Source: JALCSJ01 sp036788835 (GTDB taxonomy: Bacteria > Bacillota > Negativicutes > Acidaminococcales > Acidaminococcaceae). From it: a stretch of 64,000 nt of DNA. Each line of letters starts with the position of its first letter. Position 1 is the first letter of the stretch. Shown piece after piece: positions 15,192 to 24,267 of this stretch. The stretch covers positions 1-64,000 of the forward strand of contig DAIQMR010000006.1 of NCBI GenBank assembly GCA_036788835.1, in the 5' to 3' direction. Below the pieces are notes generated by a model. It had not been told where the DNA came from. It ran no database searches and saw only the letters and a list, made by a program, of their open reading frames with translations. A program made the position numbers and the translations under genes.

Positions 15192-16421
15192 ATGGAAGAA
15201 AAAAAGCTTATTAAAAAGTATACTTTGAAGGACAAAATTAAGGCTATGGGACCTGGTATGCTGATCGTAGGATCATTTATAGGACCAGGCACAGTAACCA
15301 GTTCTACCAGAGCAGGGGCAGGCTATGGTTATCAGCTTCTCTGGTGTATAGTTTTTTCCGTTATTGCCGTAGTTGTTATGCAAGGCATGGCAGCAAGATT
15401 AGGTATTATTACCCAGAATGGTTTGGCAGAAAATCTTATTAAAGATTTAAATGACAGACCGGCTTTAAAGAACTTTATGGTTACCTTGGTGGCAGCTGCT
15501 ATTATTTTAGGCGGTGTAGCTTACATGAGCGGTGACTTAACAGGTACCGCTATCGGCATTTCCGCTTTAACAGGTGTACCATCCAGAATTATAGCTCCTA
15601 TTTGGGGCATATGCATTTTGTTCCTAAGTAATCATGGTAACGCCATTAAATGGCTGGAAAAACTTCTAACAGTTTGTGTCAGTGTTATGGCAGTTATTTT
15701 CGTAATAACCATGTTTGTGGTAAAACCTGATTGGGGTATGGTTTTTGCCGGTTTGATTCCTGCCATTCCGGAGGGGTCCATTATGACATGTGTGGCCCTC
15801 ATTGGTACTACGGTTGTACCTTATAACCTATTCATTCATGCTACCAGTGCCCGTCAGACCTGGAAAGATCCGGCTCAGCTGCCTTTGGCACAATTTGACG
15901 TTTCTTTCTCCATGATCGTAGGCGGTATTGTTACCGGCGCAATTATGGTTTCTGCCGGCACCATAATGCATGGTATGGATGTTAAGAGTGCTATAGACAT
16001 GGCAGCTCAGCTTCAGCCGTTATTAGGCAGCCTTGCAGTACCATTTTTGGCAGTAGGTTTAATCTGCGCCGGCATTTCCAGCGCTGTAATCACACCATTG
16101 GGCGTTTCCTATGTTTTAGCCGGACTTTTTGGCTGGAAACTGGATAGAAGCGACAAGAGATATTTTGCCACTAATGTAAGTATCGTAGTATGCGGTATTA
16201 TCGGAGCGGCTACAGGTTTCAATCCTTTGTCCATTATTATGGCGGCTCAGGCAGTTAATGGTGTGTTCCTGCCGGTAAGCGTTTTTGTCTTACTGTATTT
16301 AGCCAGCAAACGCAGTGTTATGGGAGAATATAAAAATAACGTTGTACAGATTGCCCTTGGTTTAGGCGTCTTCATTGTTTCTTTGGTTATTGGTGTCAGC
16401 AGTATTATATCGTTATTCTAA
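15192..16421 (+). CDS. Nramp-related membrane transporter lacking the canonical metal site
   Basis: The 409-residue protein has about eleven membrane segments and the Nramp/LeuT-fold outline: GPGMLIVGSFIGPGT at helix 1, GYGYQLLWCIVFSVIAVVVM at helix 2, and ALIGTTVVPYNLFIHATSA at helix 6. In true Mn/Fe Nramps helix 1 reads DPGN and helix 6 reads MPH; here these are GPGT and VPY. The Asp, Asn and Met that bind the metal are therefore all replaced. It probably carries another substrate, perhaps an organic compound used by the enzymes encoded downstream. It is the first gene of the operon, opposite an IclR gene. Confidence 0.8.
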   Translation: MEEKKLIKKYTLKDKIKAMGPGMLIVGSFIGPGTVTSSTRAGAGYGYQLLWCIVFSVIAVVVMQGMAARLGIITQNGLAENLIKDLNDRPALKNFMVTLVAAAIILGGVAYMSGDLTGTAIGISALTGVPSRIIAPIWGICILFLSNHGNAIKWLEKLLTVCVSVMAVIFVITMFVVKPDWGMVFAGLIPAIPEGSIMTCVALIGTTVVPYNLFIHATSARQTWKDPAQLPLAQFDVSFSMIVGGIVTGAIMVSAGTIMHGMDVKSAIDMAAQLQPLLGSLAVPFLAVGLICAGISSAVITPLGVSYVLAGLFGWKLDRSDKRYFATNVSIVVCGIIGAATGFNPLSIIMAAQAVNGVFLPVSVFVLLYLASKRSVMGEYKNNVVQIALGLGVFIVSLVIGVSSIISLF

Positions 16422-16465
16422 TGTGGCTTTAATATATTCAAAAAATATAAGGAGATGTCTTACAA

Positions 16466-17446
16466 ATGAGAAAAAGCAAACCTACTATTTACGATCCGAG
16501 TTTTTTACCTAACAATATTTACAGCGGTGTTCCTTCCTGGCTGAATTTGCCGGTTCTGGAAAGCAACGCTGATTTAAAGGAAATGGACGTGGCCATAGTC
16601 GGCGTTCCCTGGGAAGGCGGCTGTACCATTGGTGGGTACTCTTCCTGCACTGAAGGACCAAAAGCTATCCGTTCCGTTTCTATTAGATATACCGGTTATC
16701 TGCCGGATTATGATATTGATTCCTTTGAATATTTAAAAGCCGGTGATTACGGTGATGTGGCTGTGCAAAACGGTAATTATGATTTCACATTTCAATCCAT
16801 TAGAGACAAAATTGGTGAAATCACTGATGCTAAAGTTATTCCCATTACCTTCGGTGGTGACCACGGAATTTCTTATCCCATTGTCAGTGAGATTGCTAAA
16901 CGTTATCCCAAGAAAGTCGGCATTTTGCATTTCGATGCCCATTTAGATAACTATTCAGCTTTCGGTGAGGATGATTTTTCCCGTTGTTCACCTTTCTATC
17001 GTTTGTACAACGATCCTAATATGGATGCAACGAAGATTGTCCATATTGGCATCAGAGGACCTCGTAACCATAAAGAAGAATTTGCTAATGCTAAAAAATA
17101 CGGCGCTACTGTCATCAGAGCCATTGATGTTAAGGAAAATGGCTGGAAAGCTTCTATTGCCAAGGGCTTGGAAGTTCTAAAGGACATGGAATATATCTAT
17201 GTATCCATTTGTGCCGATTCTCTTGATGCTGCTAATATGCCACAAGGCCCTCAGGATATGTGCGGTCTGACCTCCTATGAACTAGCTATGATGGTTCATG
17301 AAGCAGGAGTAGCAGGAGCCAAGGGCTTGGATTTCGTGGAAATCTATCCGGATACTAATAGTCTGCAAACGGCTTCCCATGTAGGTTGCTGGATGGCTTT
17401 GTATTTCTTGAATGGGTTGGCAGCACGAAAAGCTAATAAAAAATAA
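16466..17446 (+). CDS. ureohydrolase (agmatinase/arginase) family protein with altered metal ligand
   Basis: The 326-residue protein carries the family motifs FGGDHGISYP (about 131) and HFDAHLDNYS (about 155). The third motif, normally S-I-D-x-D-x-L-D, reads SICADSLDAANMPQ (about 248), so one Asp that binds the binuclear metal centre is Cys. The Glu motif (GLDFVEIYPD) is kept. Family members hydrolyse guanidino or formimino groups to release urea or formamide. The Cys may mean a different metal or altered chemistry. It lies between the Nramp-like transporter and the ATC-hydrolase-fold gene. The substrate is unknown. Confidence 0.85.
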   Translation: MRKSKPTIYDPSFLPNNIYSGVPSWLNLPVLESNADLKEMDVAIVGVPWEGGCTIGGYSSCTEGPKAIRSVSIRYTGYLPDYDIDSFEYLKAGDYGDVAVQNGNYDFTFQSIRDKIGEITDAKVIPITFGGDHGISYPIVSEIAKRYPKKVGILHFDAHLDNYSAFGEDDFSRCSPFYRLYNDPNMDATKIVHIGIRGPRNHKEEFANAKKYGATVIRAIDVKENGWKASIAKGLEVLKDMEYIYVSICADSLDAANMPQGPQDMCGLTSYELAMMVHEAGVAGAKGLDFVEIYPDTNSLQTASHVGCWMALYFLNGLAARKANKK

Positions 17447-17464
17447 GTTTTGGGAGGAAAGAAC

Positions 17465-17962
17465 ATGACAGACCAGAAAAAAAGTTCCGATCCGAATCTG
17501 GATTTAGAACCTGTTGACATGTATGTGCTTTTTGCCAGAATGTTTGCGGATATTACCAGAGAAGTAGAAAAGGCTTGCGGAGAAAAAGGCGTTCAGGCTG
17601 TGAGAGAGGGCGTGCGCCTCTTTGGCGAAAAACGCGGTAAAGACATTGCCCGCAGAGCTAAAGCCTTAGGCCATGCCAATGATGCTGAACACTATCTGTC
17701 CAGCTATGACATGGGTCGCTCTGATTTTTTCCACAGTGATGATATAATTAACAAAGATACCGTGGAGCAAGTTTTTGATAAATGTGTTTTCGCTCGTACC
17801 TGGGAAGAAGACGGCGATGAAAAATATGGCATTCATTATTGCCAGATGATTGATCCGGCTATAGCTAAAGGTTACAATTCCTGCTTCGCTTGTAACCACG
17901 ATAAGCATTTCTTTAAAGACGGACAGTGCCATTTCTTGTTTGAAATGAAAAAGAAAAAATAG
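17465..17962 (+). CDS. L-2-amino-thiazoline-4-carboxylate hydrolase (ATC hydrolase) family protein
   Basis: The 165-residue product resembles the ATC-hydrolase family in its C-terminal half: YGIHYCQMIDPAIAKGYNS, then CFACNHDKHFFKDGQCHFLFEM, which supplies several Cys and His. In Pseudomonas an enzyme of this type opens the thiazoline ring of ATC to N-carbamoyl-cysteine, which an M20 amidohydrolase then cleaves; a carbamoylase-like M20 gene follows here. The family is broad and many members are uncharacterised, so the substrate is open. The ATG at 17465 follows GGGAGG at a good distance. Confidence 0.7.
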   Translation: MTDQKKSSDPNLDLEPVDMYVLFARMFADITREVEKACGEKGVQAVREGVRLFGEKRGKDIARRAKALGHANDAEHYLSSYDMGRSDFFHSDDIINKDTVEQVFDKCVFARTWEEDGDEKYGIHYCQMIDPAIAKGYNSCFACNHDKHFFKDGQCHFLFEMKKKK

Positions 17963-17982
17963 TAAACAGCAGGAGGTACCCG

Positions 17983-19167
17983 GTGACTAGGGATGTAATA
18001 AGCATATTAAACAGCATAGGAAAAGCCGGAGCAAATCCAGATGGATCCTATACCAGAGATGCTTACAGCAAAGAATATTTTCAGGCAGTAGATGTGGTGA
18101 AAGCTTTTATGACGGAACTAGGCATGGATGTTTCCGTAGACGCTGCCGGTAATGTGAGAGGTGTTTTACCGGGCTTGCAGCCTGAAATGCCCCATATTAT
18201 CATGGGTTCTCATTTGGACACTGTAACCAATGGCGGTCTTTATGATGGAGCCTATGGCGTGGCAGGTGCTTTGGCAGCCTTGTTTCAGCTGAAAGAGCAG
18301 GGTATAAAACTCAACCATACCGTAGAAATTTACGGCTTTAACGGTGAAGAAAATGCTATGGGCAGTACTTTTGGCAGCAGAGCAATTACCGGATTAATCG
18401 ACGTTTCTACTCCTGATTTTGTTTCAGAGATAAAGCAGTATGGGCATACACCGGAAGAAATTTCAAAGTGTAAGAGAGATTTTCATGATGCCAAGTGCTT
18501 TCTGGAACTTCACGTTGAGCAAGGCGAAAGACTGGATGCAGAAGGAACTAATATAGGCGTTGTCAGTGGTATTGTGGGTATTACCCGCTACAAAGTAACG
18601 GCCTTAGGTAAAAGCAATCATGCCGGAACTACTCAGATGTTCAGACGGCAGGACGCCTTGGTTGGCATGTCTAAATTGATTGTCCAAGGAGATGCTCTTT
18701 GCCGAGGAATCCATAAGGATCTGGTATTCACGGTAGGAACCATAGACTGCTATCCTGGTGCGAAAAATGTAGTGCCGGGAAAAGTAGAATGTTACTTTGA
18801 AATGCGCCACCTGCAACAGGAAAATCTGGATGCCTTAATAGAGTCTATTAAGGAAAAGGCCAAAGAGATTTCAGACTGTACATTTACTTTTGAGCAGGAA
18901 GTCTATATGCCGGCTGTATTCTGTGACAAAGACATTATGAAAACAATGGAACAGGTCACTCAAGCTCATGGCTTATCCTACGTGGTGATGCCAAGCGGTG
19001 CCGGCCATGATGCGGAATCGATAGCACATCGTATTCCCATTGGCATGGTTTTTGTGCCCAGCAAAGACGGTTTGAGCCATTGCAAGGAAGAGTGGACAGC
19101 GGAGAAAGACCTGTTGAATGGAGTAACAGTTTTGTGTGATACCCTGCAGCAAATAGATAAAAAGTGA
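17983..19167 (+). CDS. M20 family amidase (hydantoinase/carbamoylase type)
   Basis: The 394-residue metallo-amidohydrolase belongs to the Zn-dependent hydantoinase/carbamoylase branch of M20. Ligand motifs are visible: GSHLDTVTNGGLYDGAYGV (about 72), GEENAMGSTFGSR (about 122), ELHVEQGERLDAEG (about 174) and AGHDAESIAH near the end. Known members hydrolyse N-carbamoyl amino acids, allantoate or ureidoglycolate, releasing CO2 and ammonia. GTG is the probable start, behind AGGAGG. As the last gene of the operon it probably takes the product of the upstream hydrolases. Confidence 0.88.
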   Translation: MTRDVISILNSIGKAGANPDGSYTRDAYSKEYFQAVDVVKAFMTELGMDVSVDAAGNVRGVLPGLQPEMPHIIMGSHLDTVTNGGLYDGAYGVAGALAALFQLKEQGIKLNHTVEIYGFNGEENAMGSTFGSRAITGLIDVSTPDFVSEIKQYGHTPEEISKCKRDFHDAKCFLELHVEQGERLDAEGTNIGVVSGIVGITRYKVTALGKSNHAGTTQMFRRQDALVGMSKLIVQGDALCRGIHKDLVFTVGTIDCYPGAKNVVPGKVECYFEMRHLQQENLDALIESIKEKAKEISDCTFTFEQEVYMPAVFCDKDIMKTMEQVTQAHGLSYVVMPSGAGHDAESIAHRIPIGMVFVPSKDGLSHCKEEWTAEKDLLNGVTVLCDTLQQIDKK

Positions 19168-19171
19168 CATA

Positions 19172-19254
19172 CTCCCGCCACCTTAGAGGTGGGGGCATTC
19201 TCGACAATGTTCAAAATAAAAACCGAAAGGCGGTTCCAGTGGGAACCGCCTTTC
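19172..19254 (+). terminator. double hairpin ending the amidase operon
   Basis: A first stem (CCGCCACCT / AGGTGGGG, about 19175-19194) and a second perfect 13-bp stem (19225-19237 with 19242-19254) lie between the amidase stop and the convergent RND gene. The second can also serve the minus strand. Confidence 0.65.
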
Positions 19255-19274
19255 AGTTTCTAGGGGTTGTTTAT

Positions 19275-22200
19275 TTAACTTGCTTTCTTGGGAATCTTAT
19301 ATACAATAGCGTATAAAGTTGGCAGGAAAAGCAAAGTTAAAGCAGTTGCACCGGTCAGTCCACAGGCCATGGCAATAGCCAAAGCATTCCAGAAGGGACT
19401 GACAAACATAGGAACCAGACCAAAGATTGTTGTAAGAGCGGCCAGCATAATAGGCCTAAATCTCACAATGGCCGATTCCAGCACGGCAGTACGGTCATCC
19501 ATGCCGGCTTCTATATGAAGATGAATTTGATCCAGGATAACCATGGAGTTACGAATAACGGTACCGATTAAAGCAAAGGAACCGATTTCTGCCATGATAC
19601 CCATGGGAGCATTAAAGAATAACAACCCTAAGGCAATGCCGGTAACACACATAGGAGCTGTACAGAGCACGCAGAAGAGCTTCCTAAGGTCCTGCATCTG
19701 CAGCATCATAAGAATCAACATTGCCACAGCCATAACGGGCATAGGATTCAAAAGATAATTTAAAGCTTTGATACTACTTTCGTGAGGACCGCCGACTTCA
19801 ATCTTGACACCACTTGGCAGGCTGGTGCGAAGATCTTTCATAGAATCCCATATAGCGATACTAACATCATTGCCGGTAGCACCGACACCAATATCACCAT
19901 TAACAGTAATTGTAGGTTGTAAATCACGGCGCCAAATCATGTTGTTTTCGTTTTCATAAGATATTTCTGCGACCTGGGAAAGAGGTACAGCACCGGAAGA
20001 AGTGGCAATGGAAAGATTTTGAATTTCGTCTAGGGATGTTCTGTCTTTTTTATCCAACCGGAAAACAACGTCAATAGCTTTATCTTTTTCGTAATATTCG
20101 GAAACGGTATAACCGTTCAAATTAGCATACAGAGAATTTGATACAACTTTACGAGTCAAGCCCATTTGTTTCAGCTTATCGTTATCAATTTTCACTTTAA
20201 CGGCATTGGCTTTTTCCATCCAGTCATAAAGGGTAAGAGTGATGTTAGGATTAGCCGCGACTTTATCTCTAACCTTAGCAGCATATTCCCTGGCCAACTC
20301 CGGTGTAGGAGCAGAAACACGGTACATAACAGGATAAGGACTGGGTGGTCCTAAAGGCAGGGACTGAGAGTCACCTACCACATTAGGCATTTGCTCTTTC
20401 ATAAGGGATTTAATCTTTGTCTCCAGACGTTTACGGCCGGCTAGGTCTTTAGCAACGACTATAACCTGTGCGTAGTTAGAACGTGGCTGTTCCTGGTGCA
20501 GCACCAGAACGAAACGAGGTGAGCTTTTGCCTACATAGGCAGCTACATGATCCAAATCAGGGTCATCGCCGATGAGTTCCATCAAGTGTTTGGCTTCTTT
20601 ATCACTATCTTTGATACCACTGCCTTCCGGCAAATTCAGTTCCACTACTATTTCCGGACGGACAGAGGCAGGGAAGAATTCCTGCTTAACAAGCTTTAAT
20701 AAACCAATAGAACCGATGAAGGTCAGTACTGCTCCAATTATGACGGCTTTTCTGTGTTCCAGGCACCAGTTTAAAATACTGCGAAAGCCATTATAGAATT
20801 TAGTGTCATAGGATACAGGAGTCAAGGTTTTAGGTCTGATCCAGGAGTAACCAAGAGTTGGTGCCACAGTAGAAGCTACAAACCAGGAGAACATCAAGGT
20901 CAAGGTGATTACAGGGAAAAGGTCCCCGGCAAATTCTGAAATATTACTATTGGCCAAAGCAATAGGCACGAAGCTGGTACAAGTAATCATAGTACCGAAA
21001 AGCAAGGTAGTACCGCAGGTCTCAAATGCATAGGAAGCGGCTTTCTCAGGATCCCATCCTTCGGACATTTTTACTTCAATAAGTTCCACAACAACCAGGG
21101 CATCATCTACCAGCATACCTAAGGAAACAATCAAAGCACCCAGGGAAACCTTGTGCAGTTCTACACCGCAAATATACATACCGGTGAGAGCACCCATTAA
21201 AACCAGAGGAATACAAGCAGAAATTACATAACCGGAACGACGGCTCAAGGTAAACAAACTGACTACCAAAACAATGATAATTGCTTCATACAGACTCGTA
21301 GTAAATTCGCTGATGGAATTTTTAACTACTTCAGGTTGGTTGGCAACCTGATGAAATTCAAAACCTAAAGGCATTTCTTTCTTCATCTGAGCAACCATTT
21401 TACTGAGGTTTTCACCCAGTTCAATGTTATTACCGTTATCCTCCATGGAAATAGCAATACCAACGGCCGGTTTGCCGTCTACATACATCTTGGCATCGGG
21501 CGGGTCGGGATAATCACGTTTGATTTCGGCAATGTCCCCCAAACGGAATGTTTTGCCATTAGAATTGATTAATATATTGCGGATATTATCTGTGCTGTTA
21601 GGTAAACCGGAAAGACGCAGATAAACTTCGTCACCGTTAATATCTGCATTGCCCGCAGGGGTAACGCTGGTTTCTCCGGAAATAGCACTTTGGACAGCAG
21701 AGATAGACAAACCTAATTTAGCCAATTTGTCATTGGACATATAAACATAAATCTTTTCGGACTGAACACCAACCAAATCAACTTTACGTACATCTTTTAC
21801 CGTATAGAACTGCCGTTTTAACTCTTCAGCCTCCACACGCATATCTTCGTAAGAAAAACTGTCAGAAGTAAGAGCGTAAATATTACCATACACATCATCA
21901 AACCGATCATTGAAATAAGGACCGTAAACATCACTGGGCAAATCAGACAGGTGGTCGTGAATATAGTTACGGGCTTCCAGCCAGTGAGTGCGGACATCTT
22001 TGTTCTTAACCTGCTCTTTAATGATAACGTTAACTACGCAGGTCCCCGGGCGGGAATAACTGGTAATGTAATCCAAGTCAGGCAAGGATTGAACAGCTTT
22101 TTCTATTTTGCTGGTTACATGCTGCTCCATTTCGTCGGCAGTAGCACCGGGCCAGGCACAGGAAATAACCATTTGCCGAATAACGAATTTAGGATCTTCG

Positions 22201-22310
22201 CTGCGGCCTAAGGCATTGAAAGAATAAATACCGGTAATGGTAATCAAAGCCATAAAGAAGTAAACTACTTGTTTATGTCTGATACACCAATCGGCCAGGT
22301 TGATCTTCAT
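19275..22310 (-). CDS. RND efflux transporter, inner-membrane pump
   Basis: The 1011-residue protein has the RND layout: an N-terminal membrane helix (about 15-33), a large periplasmic loop, a helix bundle with GMLVDDALVVVELIE (the Asp pair of helix 4), a second loop and a final helix bundle. In helix 10 the usual Lys is Arg (GTVIRNSMVILDQI), as in some drug and lipid-type pumps. The start GRSEDPKFVIRQMVISCAWPG is common in short HAE1-like pumps. It overlaps the adaptor gene by four bases. The substrate is unknown. No outer-membrane channel gene adjoins. Confidence 0.93.
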   Translation of the reverse strand: MKINLADWCIRHKQVVYFFMALITITGIYSFNALGRSEDPKFVIRQMVISCAWPGATADEMEQHVTSKIEKAVQSLPDLDYITSYSRPGTCVVNVIIKEQVKNKDVRTHWLEARNYIHDHLSDLPSDVYGPYFNDRFDDVYGNIYALTSDSFSYEDMRVEAEELKRQFYTVKDVRKVDLVGVQSEKIYVYMSNDKLAKLGLSISAVQSAISGETSVTPAGNADINGDEVYLRLSGLPNSTDNIRNILINSNGKTFRLGDIAEIKRDYPDPPDAKMYVDGKPAVGIAISMEDNGNNIELGENLSKMVAQMKKEMPLGFEFHQVANQPEVVKNSISEFTTSLYEAIIIVLVVSLFTLSRRSGYVISACIPLVLMGALTGMYICGVELHKVSLGALIVSLGMLVDDALVVVELIEVKMSEGWDPEKAASYAFETCGTTLLFGTMITCTSFVPIALANSNISEFAGDLFPVITLTLMFSWFVASTVAPTLGYSWIRPKTLTPVSYDTKFYNGFRSILNWCLEHRKAVIIGAVLTFIGSIGLLKLVKQEFFPASVRPEIVVELNLPEGSGIKDSDKEAKHLMELIGDDPDLDHVAAYVGKSSPRFVLVLHQEQPRSNYAQVIVVAKDLAGRKRLETKIKSLMKEQMPNVVGDSQSLPLGPPSPYPVMYRVSAPTPELAREYAAKVRDKVAANPNITLTLYDWMEKANAVKVKIDNDKLKQMGLTRKVVSNSLYANLNGYTVSEYYEKDKAIDVVFRLDKKDRTSLDEIQNLSIATSSGAVPLSQVAEISYENENNMIWRRDLQPTITVNGDIGVGATGNDVSIAIWDSMKDLRTSLPSGVKIEVGGPHESSIKALNYLLNPMPVMAVAMLILMMLQMQDLRKLFCVLCTAPMCVTGIALGLLFFNAPMGIMAEIGSFALIGTVIRNSMVILDQIHLHIEAGMDDRTAVLESAIVRFRPIMLAALTTIFGLVPMFVSPFWNALAIAMACGLTGATALTLLFLPTLYAIVYKIPKKAS

Positions 22311-23434
22311 TTGGACCCACCGCCTTCGACTTTTACTTCCATGTTATTAGACAGCTTATTAATTCCGGCGGTAACGACTACGTCACCGGATTTTAAACCA
22401 TCTGTAATAATAACTTTGTCATCTTTATAACCGGCGACTTTTACAGTGACTAAAGTTACTTTGTTGTCTTTTACAACCCACACTTGAGGAGCACCAGTAG
22501 TTCCATAGATAGAACTTCTGGGGATAAGCATGGCAGAGATATTTCCCTCCCTAAGCTGAACTTTGGCAGTCATGCCCAGCTTAGCTTCAGGGGGCATGGC
22601 ATTAATGGTTACGCGAACCTTATAGGTCTTGGTAGCTTGGTCAGCCATAGGAGCGATTTCTGTAATAGTACCATCGGCGGTAACATTATCCAGAGCCCAG
22701 AAAGTTACCTTGCAAGGCTGACCGGGACGAATGGTATTTAATCTGCCTTCAGGAACGAAGATTTGAATTTCTCGGTCACCGGCCTGTACTAAGGTTGCTA
22801 TAGGTGTGCCGGCACTTACTACCATGCCGATTTCTCCGGACAGAGCGGAAATAACACCGTCATGATCTGCTCTCAACTCGGTGTATTCCAATTGGTGAGA
22901 ACTGGCGATCAGCTGAGCCTCAGCTTGCTGCAAGGTAGCAGTTGCTGCTTCGTACTGAGTCCGATATTGGTCGCGGACAGCTTCGCTGACAGCGCCTTGG
23001 GAGAAGAGAGAGCTATAACGGGCATTATTATCTCTGGCCAATTTATAATTGGATTGTGCAGAGTTAACCGCAGCTTGATACAGGTTGTAGGACTGGCGTA
23101 CATCTTTAGGGTCGATAGTCATTAGTACCTGACCGGCATGCACTGTATCACCAAGATTAATGCTGCGGCTGATGATTTTGCCGCCCACCTGGAAAGCCAG
23201 ATTGCTTTCGTATTTACCACGTACTTCACCGGGATAGGTATAGATATTGGCATTGGAAGAAGAACCTACTGTTACAGTACGTACTACGGGAATATCTTTA
23301 ACAATAGGTGCTTTGTAGAAAGTCTTATAAAGAGCATGTCCTAAAAAGACTATAATTACCACGCCAAGAACAATATAAACAAGTTTTTTATGAGCCTCAA
23401 AAAAAGGCTTGGGATCGGGAATATTGATTTGCAT
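22307..23434 (-). CDS. RND-associated periplasmic adaptor (membrane fusion protein)
   Basis: The 375-residue protein has one N-terminal membrane helix (about 17-37), then the barrel-sandwich halves (NLAFQVGGKIISRSINLGDTVHAGQVL and ELRADHDGVISALSGEIGMVVSAGTPI) around a helical hairpin, and a beta-barrel domain. It bridges the pump to an outer-membrane channel. Its stop overlaps the pump start (ATGA), so the two are co-translated. The TetR gene lies about 90 bases upstream on the same strand. Confidence 0.92.
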   Translation of the reverse strand: MQINIPDPKPFFEAHKKLVYIVLGVVIIVFLGHALYKTFYKAPIVKDIPVVRTVTVGSSSNANIYTYPGEVRGKYESNLAFQVGGKIISRSINLGDTVHAGQVLMTIDPKDVRQSYNLYQAAVNSAQSNYKLARDNNARYSSLFSQGAVSEAVRDQYRTQYEAATATLQQAEAQLIASSHQLEYTELRADHDGVISALSGEIGMVVSAGTPIATLVQAGDREIQIFVPEGRLNTIRPGQPCKVTFWALDNVTADGTITEIAPMADQATKTYKVRVTINAMPPEAKLGMTAKVQLREGNISAMLIPRSSIYGTTGAPQVWVVKDNKVTLVTVKVAGYKDDKVIITDGLKSGDVVVTAGINKLSNNMEVKVEGGGSK

Positions 23435-23524
23435 AATACAACCTCCTAGTTGAAAACAATTTCTTGCTAAATATAATTGTGCGAACTGTCAGGAAAATAT
23501 AAATTTTAAGACATTAAAAATATA

Positions 23525-24130
23525 TTATTTGACCAAATAAGGATCAAGATAGGAAGCAATCAGATTTTTCAAAGCTGCATTGTAATCGGCTGTTTTAGCA
23601 TTAAAGCTTTCCGCCAAAGGCTTCCTCACCAAGAAGATTAGGACGGTAATACTTTCCAGAATAAAAGCGGCAGAGGATTCGTCTGACAGTGGTTTCAGTG
23701 CTTTTTCTGTCACAGCCCGGTTTATAAGCTCGATTGTGAATCCGTGCAGGGCTCGCAGATGCTCACTAATGGACACGTCACACAAACCTGTGGGGGTAAG
23801 AACTTCTCTGTAGAGCAAGCCGATATTTTCGTCTTTGTTCATCTGGGCTTTCATGATGGCCTCCAGATAGGCATAAAGGCCGGCCAGAGCAGGAGCATTT
23901 TCTTTTTTGATTTTGTTCTGAAGCTTTCCAATCAAGTCGGATTGCTGGGCTATAACAGCAGCATATAGCTGTTTCTTCCCACCATAGTAATAGGAAATCA
24001 AGGCGCTGTTAGTGCCGGACTCTTCGGCAATTTGTTTGATCGATACATTATAAAAGCCGAATTTCCCGAAGAGCTTAGTGGCAGCTTTTCTAATCTTAAC
24101 AACGGTCGTTTTTGATTTTTCCGTAGTCAT
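23525..24130 (-). CDS. TetR-family transcriptional regulator
   Basis: The 201-residue protein has a TetR DNA-binding domain (about residues 8-55: IRKAATKLFGKFGFYNVSIKQIAEESG, ALISYYYGGKKQLYAAV) and a helical ligand domain resembling the CerR-type C-terminus (LYREVLTPTG, AAFILESITVLIFLVRKP). It is upstream of and codirectional with the adaptor and RND pump and probably controls them. An AT-rich partial palindrome around 24150-24170 is a possible autoregulatory site. Confidence 0.9.
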   Translation of the reverse strand: MTTEKSKTTVVKIRKAATKLFGKFGFYNVSIKQIAEESGTNSALISYYYGGKKQLYAAVIAQQSDLIGKLQNKIKKENAPALAGLYAYLEAIMKAQMNKDENIGLLYREVLTPTGLCDVSISEHLRALHGFTIELINRAVTEKALKPLSDESSAAFILESITVLIFLVRKPLAESFNAKTADYNAALKNLIASYLDPYLVK

Positions 24131-24267
24131 ATCAACACCCCTAAAATAAATTAATCGTTTAATTAAATATTTTTGACTTTATTATAGCAACATCTTTTGT
24201 AATTGTCTAGGGTTTTTCGGAAAAAAGCTACAGTGAGTAAGGAAAATTTGCTATAATAACAAGCAGG

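Noticed and set aside
15192..16421. Annotation as an ordinary Mn/Fe Nramp transporter (MntH)
   Set aside because: The DPGN and MPH metal-binding motifs are replaced, so the specific metal call is not supported.
19275..22310. Open frames antisense to the RND pump
   Set aside because: They are short shadows of a long, clearly conserved gene, with no ribosome sites or recognisable motifs.
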